Below, in pieces: positions 8,454 through 15,644 of a DNA stretch of 16,950 nucleotides; within the stretch, counting starts at the first letter, position 1, and every line of letters starts with the position of its first letter. This stretch comes from an uncultured Arsenicibacter sp. (GTDB lineage Bacteria; Bacteroidota; Bacteroidia; Cytophagales; Spirosomataceae). The translations under genes and the position numbers were made by a program. The DNA lies in NCBI RefSeq assembly GCF_945952095.1, contig NZ_CAMFHL010000158.1, positions 1 to 16,950 on the forward strand. The letters are read 5' to 3'. The notes under the pieces were generated by a model that saw only the letters and a program-made list of their open reading frames with translations, was not told the origin of the DNA and made no database searches.

Positions 8454-10100
8454 ATGAAATCATTGATAAAAATTGCGTCAATTGCCGCTGTGATCACGGG
8501 CCTCGCTTCGTGTAGCCAGGATGAACTCCGCAGCTTTGATGCCCTGCAACAGAAAAATGCAATTGAATCGGTAAACGACCCCTACCTGCTGGCGTCGATT
8601 ATCAAACAAACGTCGGTTTTCTATCAGAAAATGGGGTACGATAACCGTCGGTTGCCGGGTGCTGTTCAGCACATCGAAAGCAACTACCAGAGCGGGGATA
8701 ACTTCTACAACGGATTCAAATCGCCGATCGACGATATGTACACGGCGATGGACATCCTCAAACTGGTAGATGGCTCAATCGGCCTGGCAGATCAGCGCGG
8801 CTCGAAAGTACACAAGGGCATTTTCACGGCCTTCCGCGTGCTGTTGTTCTCCTACATGACGGACTATTACGGTGACGTATACTACACAGAGGCGCTGAAA
8901 GCCCGCCAGGGAATTCTGTATCCGAAATACGACCATCAGGCTGATATTTATACCGGTCTGCTGAAAGAACTGGATGAGGCGACCACGCTCATTAATGCCG
9001 GTACCGAGCCAATCTCGAATACCTATGACCTGATGTTCGCGGGAGACAAGTCAAAATGGCTGAAGTTTGCCAACTCGCTGAAACTGCGCCTGCTGATGCG
9101 TGCGTCGGGTAAACTTGCTGATGCCGGTGCCCGGATGACCGCCCTGATCAACCAGCCTTTGCTGACCGAAGCTACGGAGAACGCATCGATTGCCTACGTG
9201 GGTACGACTGCCGATAACTCATGGACCGGCGGGCCGCTGAACTGGGGAACCATCGATAACTTCGATACCCGCCGGCCGTGTAAGACGCTGGTTGACAAGC
9301 TTACCGATCTGAAAGACCCGCGTTTGCAGGTATGGTTTGCGCCGGTAGAACGGCCGTGGACCAGTGATAAGACGAAAAACGGCGTGACGTTCACAACAAC
9401 CGACCCGAACGGCTATAGCTATTCGTCGACCTGGGAATACATTGACCGGACGAATAAGGACATTACGGCTTACGCAACGCCGGATGTGTTGCTTGATTCC
9501 AATAAGGTGTATGTCGGTTTTGTGGCCGGTATGCAGAGCGACTGGAAAAACGGGAACGGCCATTACAACACCGCTGCCGGTGGGGTAGTAGGTAACTTCA
9601 AGGTGTCGAAGTTTTCAAAACTGTTCCGCGAAAACAAGCACAACCTGCTGAAAGCCATGATCATAAACAGCGATGAGGTGCAGTTTATTCTGGCCGAAGC
9701 CGCGGCAAAAGGCCTGATTACGGGCAATGCCGATACGTATTACCGGAAAGGCATTGCCAACTCGCTGCTGCGCTGGGGCGTGAAGCAGTCGGATGTGGAT
9801 GCCTACCTGGCACAGGCTACGATTGCACTGCCTTCGGATAAGGCGGGTCAGCTGGCTAAAATCGCGGATCAGAAATGGATTTCCCTGTTCCTGGTTGGTT
9901 CAGAAGCGTATCTGGATCTGCGCCGGACCAAATTGCCGAACATCTTCAGCAACGGTCGTCTGAGCGGCTATGCGTTCCCGCTGCGGTACCGCTATCCGGG
10001 TAATGAGCTGGGTCAGAACAAAACAGCCTATGACCTGGGCGTGGGCGCCCTGAGCCCGGCAGCCGATGATCAGCAGTCGAAAGTATGGTTGCTGCAGTAA
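8454..10100 (+). CDS. SusD/RagB-family outer-membrane lipoprotein (SusD-like 2 type, first copy)
   Basis: The 548-residue product begins with a lipoprotein signal, MKSLIKIASIAAVITGLASC, putting the lipidated Cys at residue 20. The motif TDYYGDVYYTEAL (136-148) and the segment KWLKFANSLKLRLLMR (201-216) are typical of the SusD-like 2 group (Pfam SusD-like_2), which has TPR-like helices. Near the C-terminus ISLFLVGSEAYLDLRRT is the usual family block. It should sit on the cell surface, bind substrate and close over the SusC encoded just upstream. The 26-bp gap, with AACTGAACAGAC before the ATG, suggests co-transcription. It is paralogous to the second SusD-like protein in this window, sharing for example PC(K/R)TL(V/L)DKLT followed by DPRL and WFAPV. 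No substrate can be read from sequence. Confidence 0.94.
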   Translation: MKSLIKIASIAAVITGLASCSQDELRSFDALQQKNAIESVNDPYLLASIIKQTSVFYQKMGYDNRRLPGAVQHIESNYQSGDNFYNGFKSPIDDMYTAMDILKLVDGSIGLADQRGSKVHKGIFTAFRVLLFSYMTDYYGDVYYTEALKARQGILYPKYDHQADIYTGLLKELDEATTLINAGTEPISNTYDLMFAGDKSKWLKFANSLKLRLLMRASGKLADAGARMTALINQPLLTEATENASIAYVGTTADNSWTGGPLNWGTIDNFDTRRPCKTLVDKLTDLKDPRLQVWFAPVERPWTSDKTKNGVTFTTTDPNGYSYSSTWEYIDRTNKDITAYATPDVLLDSNKVYVGFVAGMQSDWKNGNGHYNTAAGGVVGNFKVSKFSKLFRENKHNLLKAMIINSDEVQFILAEAAAKGLITGNADTYYRKGIANSLLRWGVKQSDVDAYLAQATIALPSDKAGQLAKIADQKWISLFLVGSEAYLDLRRTKLPNIFSNGRLSGYAFPLRYRYPGNELGQNKTAYDLGVGALSPAADDQQSKVWLLQ

Positions 10101-10125
10101 TTTAGTAGACAGACGATTTCTCCGG

Positions 10126-10165
10126 ATCTCTCACTCCTGCGTAAACGGGAGTGGGAGATTTGTTT
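10126..10165 (+). terminator. Rho-independent terminator after the first susC/susD pair
   Basis: ATCTCTCACTCC (10126-10137) pairs with GGAGTGGGAGAT (10148-10159), giving a 12-bp stem with a single T-G wobble and a 10-nt loop. It is followed at once by a T-rich stretch (TTGTTT, 10160-10165). It starts 26 bp after the stop of the first susD and ends the fecR-susC-susD unit. Its T tail overlaps the motif upstream of the second susC, so the two elements share bases. Confidence 0.8.
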
Positions 10166-10180
10166 ACAAAAAAATAAAGG
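10160..10180 (+). promoter_or_regulatory. TTGTTTACAA plus A-tract motif upstream of the second susC
   Basis: TTGTTTACAA followed by AAAAATAAAGG starts 77 bp before the ATG at 10237. It closely matches the element at 3923-3940 upstream of fecR (consensus TTGTTWACAA then A-rich and TAAA). The outer arms TTGT and ACAA are inverted repeats. It may be the -33 part of a promoter or an operator shared by the two transcription units. No exact TAnnTTTG element was found downstream. Confidence 0.35.
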
Positions 10181-10236
10181 TTTCTTGATCTGTAGTTCGT
10201 CATATTTATTGATTTTCGCACATCAGTTACAAAGCG

Positions 10237-13200
10237 ATGACCAACCGAGCGTGTCGATATGCCCTTTATGTCTGGATACTGGCTGTTGCGGCCCTTATCC
10301 CGGAACAGTCGCGGGCAGCGGTCGTATCGGTTGAATCGGATCTTGAAAAGGTAAAGCTGACACTGACGCATGAAGAGGGTCGGGTGCTGGATGTCATCAA
10401 TAAAATTACAAAGCAGTCGGGATACGTTTTCCTGTTCGAAGACAACCTCAAGCCGGAGCTGAATAAACTGATCCGGATCGAAAACGGCCGGAACCTGCGG
10501 GACGTGCTGCTGATGATTTCCCGGCAAACACCGCTGGAATTCAAGGCCGTAAACAAAAACATCATTATCCGTAAGAAGGTAAGTGATGTGGCCGTACACG
10601 CAATCGGTGATCAGCGGTTTAAGGTGACCGGCAGGGTGGTAGCCCGGCAGGATGGCATCGGCATTCCGGGGGTTGCTGTGCGGATCAAGGATACCAGTCT
10701 GGGAACAACGACCGATGCGTCGGGTGCCTACAAACTCGATATCGTGAATCCGGATGATGTACTGGTGTTTTCGTCCGTTGGATTCCTGACGGAAGAGGTG
10801 CTGGTTGATCAGAAAAATGTCATGGAGGTGACGCTTTCCGAAAACGTGGAAGTGCTCTCGGAGGCCGTCGTGACGGCATTAGGTATTCAGCGCGGCAAAC
10901 GGGCGCTGGGCTATTCGGTAGCCGATCTGAAAGGAGAAATGATAACCCACGTACCGCAGGAAAATGTGGTTAATTCGCTGGCTGGCCGGGTGGCCGGCCT
11001 GACCCTGAACCAGACCAGCGGAATCGGTTCGTCGGTGAGCATCATTATCCGCGGCGCTAAATCACTGACGGGCGACAATCAGCCCTTGTTCGTCATTGAC
11101 GGGGTGCCGGTGGCTAATACGCTGAATAATCTGCGGGCAATGGGCGACCGGAATAATGTCGATTACGGCAATACCATTGCGGACCTCAATCCCGAAGATA
11201 TTGACCAGATTACGGTACTGAAAGGCCCGAGTGCGGCCGCCCTGTATGGCTCAAGGGCCGGCAACGGTGTCATTCTGATTACGACCCGGAAAGGCAAAAA
11301 AGGGAAAGGCCTCGGCATTACCTTTTCGACCAGTAATGTGTTTGAAAAGCCGTACCGGTTTCTGGATCTGCACTACAAATATGCCTCCGGCGACCGGAAC
11401 AACCGCCTCGACGAAAGTTCGATGTACTGGGGCGGACCGGCCCTCGACGCCGGTAATCTGGCGGTGCAGTGGAACAGTCCCGCCGGTGCCGATGGCCAGC
11501 CGGTGCCGACACCGCTGGTGTCGTACCGTGATAACATGAAAAACTTTCTGCAAACCGGGATTACGTCGACCAACAATATCGCGTTGTCGGGAGCGGGAGA
11601 TAAGGTATCGTACCGGGTGTCGTACAGCAACATGATCAATAAGGGGATGATTCCGAATTCGAACCTGTTGCGCAACTCCCTGAACTCCAGTGTGAGCTAT
11701 ACCCTGAACCGGCAGTTTACGTTGAATTCGGCCTTTACGCTGGTGCGTACCCATTCGGATAACCGGCCGGTGACTGCCAACCGGGGCACCAACCCGCTGG
11801 AGGCCGTGTATATGTGGCCGCACGTTGACGTTCGTCAGCTACGGAACTTCTGGGTAAACGGCAGCGAAAACATACAGCAGCTGACGCCCGCCACAACGGC
11901 GGATAATCCGTATTTTCTGGCGTATGGCATCAACAATGGCTTCAACCGCGACCGGATTTTCGGTAATACAAAACTGGACTGGAAACCATCGTCCCTGCTG
12001 ACCGGCTTTGTCCGGCTGGCGCTGGATCAGTACGGTGAAAACCGGGAGACGAAAATACCCTGGAGTTATTCGCGGGCGAAAAAAGGAGGCTATTATTTGC
12101 AGGACCTGGTCCGCCGCGAACTGAATGCCGACTTCCTGCTGACCCGCCACGAAAAACGGGGCGACCTGGACATTAGTGCGTCGGTTGGCGGTAATTACAT
12201 GACGCAGCGGTATCTGGACAATTTTATGGGTGGGTCGCAGCTGACGGTGCCGGGCCTGTACCGGATCACCAACGTACCGGTTACTGCCTTGTCGGTCAAT
12301 AACACAACGACCCGTAAGGCCATTTATAGCCTCTATGCCATGGCATCGGTGGGTTATAAGGATCAGGTTTATGTCGATCTGACGGCCCGCAATGACTGGT
12401 CGAGTACGCTGCCGGTGCATAAGCGGTCGTATTTTTATCCGTCTGTATCAGGCAGCTGGCTCCTGAATTATACGTTCAGACTGCCGTATTACGTCTCGTT
12501 ACTGAAAGCGCGGGCGAGCTGGGCGCAGGTGGGCAACGACGCCGCCCCGTATCAGCTGGAGCAGGCGCTGGGCACCGGTTCGTGGGGAAGTCTGGTGACG
12601 ACCAACGTGCCCGGAACGCTGTATAATGCGCAGCTGAAGCCGGAAATTGCCACGTCGGCTGAGGTTGGTGTTGACCTTAAACTATTTAAGGACCGGCTGC
12701 GGCTGGAGGCCACGTATTATCAGTCAGAGAACAAAAACCAGATTCTCAGTGTAACAACCCCCAATTCGTCGGGATATGCCAATAAGCTGATTAATGCCGG
12801 TTTGCTGGCAAGCCGCGGCTGGGAGGTGAATCTGGGGGCTACGCCGGTGCAGCAGAAAGACGGCTGGCAGGTCGATGTCAGCGTGAATTTCAGCCGTAAC
12901 CGGACCTATATTAAGGCACTGGCGCCGGGCGTTGATTATTACCAGTTGTGGGACGACAATAACGGCGGTGCGTTTACCTATGTGGGAGAGGAAATCGGAA
13001 ACCTCTATAGCCGTGGCTATGCGTACGTAACCGATCCGAAATCGCCCTATTACCGGTGGCCCATTCTGGACAACAACGGCGACTGGATTCCGGTGAACGA
13101 CCGCAATGCGCGGGTCAAGGTCGGCAACTTTAATCCCCGGTTTATCATGGGCGGGCAACTGGCCATCCGGTACAAGCGCTTCAGCCTGAACGCAAGCTTT

Positions 13201-13830
13201 GACTGGCGCAGCGGGGGGAACTTTCAGTCGTATACCTACCGCTACTTCGAGTCCGACTGGCGGTCGGCGCGGCAACTGGATCTGCTGATTCCGGGTGGAC
13301 GCTATACCTCCGATCAGCTGATAGCGTTGCTGAAATCGGATCCGGCGAAATACATTATCCCGCAAAACGGCAACTTTCCGCGGGTCGGGGGGCATACAAA
13401 AGAAACCGGCGGCATGCCGATGGATTCGGACGGCGACGGGATTCCGGAGTATGACGGGGCATTTGCACCGGGAGTTATCCAGAATCCTGACGGGACATAC
13501 CGCGAAAATCTGGGAGGACCGGGGACGAAAGTTTACCCGATTACGGATACCTACCCGTGGGGCTACAACCAGCAAATTACCTTTGATGCGTCGTTTGTAA
13601 AGCTCCGTGAAATTTCGTTCGGTATCGACCTGCCGCAGCGGTGGGGTTTCCGGAACGTGAACCTGTCGGTGTATAGCCGGAATATCATGCTGTGGACAGC
13701 GGCTAAAGTTGGTATCGATCCGGAACGGGCCTTTCTGGCCGACAACAGTAAATTCCGGCAGGGGGTAGAGTTGCAGAACGTACTGCCGTGGACAATCCCG
13801 GTGGGTTTTAAAGTTGGTTTTTCACTATAA
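10237..13830 (+). CDS. SusC-family TonB-linked transporter with STN signalling domain (second copy)
   Basis: At 1,197 residues this copy is longer than the first because of an extra N-terminal domain. After a signal peptide (about 1-28, AALIPEQSRAA) comes an STN domain (39-113, with EEGRVLDVINKITKQSGYVF and LRDVLLMISRQTPLEF), ending in the typical NIIIRK. Then follow a carboxypeptidase-regulatory-like domain (128-202), the TonB-box-like EAVVTALGI, a plug (221-352, with NQPLFVIDGVPVANT and the canonical KGPSAAALYGSRAGNG) and the barrel, ending VGFKVGFSL. In this family the STN domain reaches into the periplasm and contacts a FecR-type regulator, so this is the likeliest receptor for the FecR at 4006; that pairing is inferred. 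An acidic loop DSDGDGIPEYDG (from residue 1063) resembles a calcium site. The next gene starts 11 bp downstream. Confidence 0.95.
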   Translation: MTNRACRYALYVWILAVAALIPEQSRAAVVSVESDLEKVKLTLTHEEGRVLDVINKITKQSGYVFLFEDNLKPELNKLIRIENGRNLRDVLLMISRQTPLEFKAVNKNIIIRKKVSDVAVHAIGDQRFKVTGRVVARQDGIGIPGVAVRIKDTSLGTTTDASGAYKLDIVNPDDVLVFSSVGFLTEEVLVDQKNVMEVTLSENVEVLSEAVVTALGIQRGKRALGYSVADLKGEMITHVPQENVVNSLAGRVAGLTLNQTSGIGSSVSIIIRGAKSLTGDNQPLFVIDGVPVANTLNNLRAMGDRNNVDYGNTIADLNPEDIDQITVLKGPSAAALYGSRAGNGVILITTRKGKKGKGLGITFSTSNVFEKPYRFLDLHYKYASGDRNNRLDESSMYWGGPALDAGNLAVQWNSPAGADGQPVPTPLVSYRDNMKNFLQTGITSTNNIALSGAGDKVSYRVSYSNMINKGMIPNSNLLRNSLNSSVSYTLNRQFTLNSAFTLVRTHSDNRPVTANRGTNPLEAVYMWPHVDVRQLRNFWVNGSENIQQLTPATTADNPYFLAYGINNGFNRDRIFGNTKLDWKPSSLLTGFVRLALDQYGENRETKIPWSYSRAKKGGYYLQDLVRRELNADFLLTRHEKRGDLDISASVGGNYMTQRYLDNFMGGSQLTVPGLYRITNVPVTALSVNNTTTRKAIYSLYAMASVGYKDQVYVDLTARNDWSSTLPVHKRSYFYPSVSGSWLLNYTFRLPYYVSLLKARASWAQVGNDAAPYQLEQALGTGSWGSLVTTNVPGTLYNAQLKPEIATSAEVGVDLKLFKDRLRLEATYYQSENKNQILSVTTPNSSGYANKLINAGLLASRGWEVNLGATPVQQKDGWQVDVSVNFSRNRTYIKALAPGVDYYQLWDDNNGGAFTYVGEEIGNLYSRGYAYVTDPKSPYYRWPILDNNGDWIPVNDRNARVKVGNFNPRFIMGGQLAIRYKRFSLNASFDWRSGGNFQSYTYRYFESDWRSARQLDLLIPGGRYTSDQLIALLKSDPAKYIIPQNGNFPRVGGHTKETGGMPMDSDGDGIPEYDGAFAPGVIQNPDGTYRENLGGPGTKVYPITDTYPWGYNQQITFDASFVKLREISFGIDLPQRWGFRNVNLSVYSRNIMLWTAAKVGIDPERAFLADNSKFRQGVELQNVLPWTIPVGFKVGFSL

Positions 13831-13841
13831 TCAATGTGGTC

Positions 13842-15536
13842 ATGAACAGACGCTTTGCCGCAAAATGGCTGATTGTACTGACGCTGTTACTCATCATGAG
13901 TAGCTGTGGTGACCAATTGTCTAAAATCAACGAAAACCCGAATGTGGTCAGTCCATCAACGGCCAACCCGAACCTGATGCTGCCGACCATTGCTACGGGA
14001 CTGGCCATGAACTACGTTACGCTGGGGTATGGCGACATTGCCGGTGTGGTGCAGCATACGCAGAAAGACGGCTGGTTCAGCGACCATAATCACTACGACT
14101 GGAGCCCGAAAGACTGGAGCCCGTACTATGACCTGCTCCGGAATAACAACTTTCTGCTGCAGCGGTCAAAAGAGCTGGGCTATACGTTTCATCAGGGAGT
14201 TGCCCTGACGCTGAAAGCATTTACGTTCGGGCTGATTACGGACCTGTGGGGCGATGCTCCTTATACCGATGCGCTGAAGGGGGCACTCTCGACTGACTTG
14301 CTGCTGCCGGTGTTTGATAAACAACAGACGATTTACGCCGGCATTATCGACGACCTGAAACAAGCCTCGGCCTTGTTTGCCGCCGGAAGGTCAACCGGCT
14401 ACCTCACCGGCTACGACGTTTATTACAACGGCGATAACACGAAATGGCAGAAACTGGCCAACTCGCTGCTGCTACGGTATTACATGCGGATTTCGGCAAA
14501 ACTGCCGCAGGTAGCCAGAGCCGGTATTGAAAGCATCTATCAGTCGGGTATATATATGAAGGATGCGACAGACGATGCGACGATGGACTACATCGGGTCA
14601 ACGGCGGCTAATTCGTGGCCGGCAGCGGTAGCCTTTGATACCGACCCCTCGGAATTCCGCCGCCGGAAACCATGCCGGACCTTGCTGGATAAACTAACGG
14701 CGTATAGGGATCCCCGTTTGAAAATCTGGTTTGCCCCGGTCTATGTCCGCTGGGTCGCTGACTCAACCTTGCCGCAGCCTGCAGACCCGTATATCCGCAA
14801 GAACGGCGTGGTGCAGCCGGGCGTTGCGGCGATGACCGATGCAAAGTTTCTGGCAGAGGTAAAAGCCGGCGCAACATTCACCCGCCGGTTTAACCCGAAA
14901 ACGTTTAAAGTGGCCCTGGACACCAGCACCTATGTGGGGTTGCCGCCCGGCCTCATCGACCCGAGTGCCTATAACTATAACCCGACAACGGGGCAGGTGG
15001 TGCAGAATCAGCACGTATCACAGCTGGCGGAGGTGTACCGGAACAGCAACGGCGGGATTCTGAAAGCCCGGCTTTGTTCGTCGGCGGAGGTGTCGTTTAT
15101 TCTGGCCGAAGCCGCTCTGAAGGGCTGGGCCGTGGGAAGTGCGGAGGAACATTACCGGCAGGGAATCCGTAACTCGCTGGCAGCGTGGGGTGTCGACGGT
15201 GGGTTTGCGACGTACATGCAGCAGCCGGGTATACGGTTTACCAATACGCTCGAACAGGTAATGACCCAGAAATGGATTGCCGGCTGGACAGCCGCGACCG
15301 AAGCCTGGTTCGATTACCGCCGGACGGGTTTTCCGGCGCTGAAAGCCGGCCCCGCCGCCGCCGAGAATGTACTGCCGGTACGGTTTATTTACGGAGACAA
15401 CGAAACAAACTATAATTACGCAAATGCAATGAATGCCCTGCAAACCCTGGAAGAAAACAGCCATACCAGGGTGCGGGGAAAAAACAGCCAGTGGTCGAAA
15501 CCCTGGCTGATTCAAGGTACGAGTCTACCGTGGTAA
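13842..15536 (+). CDS. SusD/RagB-family outer-membrane lipoprotein (SusD-like 2 type, second copy)
   Basis: From the ATG at 13842 the protein has 564 residues. It opens with MNRRFAAKWLIVLTLLLIMS then SC, giving a lipoprotein signal with Cys at residue 22. A GTG at 13836 is in frame but would only add two residues; the ATG is the better start, 11 bp after the susC stop. Family features are NENPNVVSPSTANPNLMLP near the N-terminus, TDLWGDAPYTDAL (133-145), KWQKLANSLLLRYYMR, FILAEAALKGW and a late WFDYRRTGFP block. It should be the surface lid and substrate binder of the second SusC. It aligns over its length with the first SusD-like protein, so the two pairs look like duplicated importers that have diverged. 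The substrate is unknown. Confidence 0.94.
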   Translation: MNRRFAAKWLIVLTLLLIMSSCGDQLSKINENPNVVSPSTANPNLMLPTIATGLAMNYVTLGYGDIAGVVQHTQKDGWFSDHNHYDWSPKDWSPYYDLLRNNNFLLQRSKELGYTFHQGVALTLKAFTFGLITDLWGDAPYTDALKGALSTDLLLPVFDKQQTIYAGIIDDLKQASALFAAGRSTGYLTGYDVYYNGDNTKWQKLANSLLLRYYMRISAKLPQVARAGIESIYQSGIYMKDATDDATMDYIGSTAANSWPAAVAFDTDPSEFRRRKPCRTLLDKLTAYRDPRLKIWFAPVYVRWVADSTLPQPADPYIRKNGVVQPGVAAMTDAKFLAEVKAGATFTRRFNPKTFKVALDTSTYVGLPPGLIDPSAYNYNPTTGQVVQNQHVSQLAEVYRNSNGGILKARLCSSAEVSFILAEAALKGWAVGSAEEHYRQGIRNSLAAWGVDGGFATYMQQPGIRFTNTLEQVMTQKWIAGWTAATEAWFDYRRTGFPALKAGPAAAENVLPVRFIYGDNETNYNYANAMNALQTLEENSHTRVRGKNSQWSKPWLIQGTSLPW

Positions 15537-15556
15537 TGCCTCAGTAACGAAATCAG

Positions 15557-15583
15557 TCAGACTGGTGCGCCATGCCGGTCTGA
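15557..15583. terminator. Possible weak terminator hairpin after the second susD
   Basis: TCAGACTGG (15557-15565) pairs with CCGGTCTGA (15575-15583) with one G-T wobble across a 9-nt loop, 20 bp after the susD stop. No clear T-tract follows, so it may be a Rho-independent-like attenuator, an mRNA-stabilising 3' hairpin, or chance. The rest of the 108-bp gap (15537-15644) holds only a small palindrome, ACTTTAAAGT at 15629-15638, just before the next start codon. Confidence 0.4.
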
Positions 15584-15644
15584 TGGTGTCCTGTATACTT
15601 ACTTAACGTAAAGTATGTTCATTCCTAAACTTTAAAGTACACGT

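Noticed and set aside
10102..10599. Minus-strand frame of 165 residues between the operons
   Set aside because: It covers the terminator, intergenic region and the STN-coding part of the second susC in antisense; no protein features support it.
12724..13575. Minus-strand open frame of 283 residues
   Set aside because: It lies wholly inside the second susC, has no domain-like features, and follows from the codon bias of the sense gene.
13836..13841. GTG start for the second SusD-like protein
   Set aside because: The ATG six bases downstream gives a cleaner lipoprotein signal and conventional start; the GTG adds only two residues.
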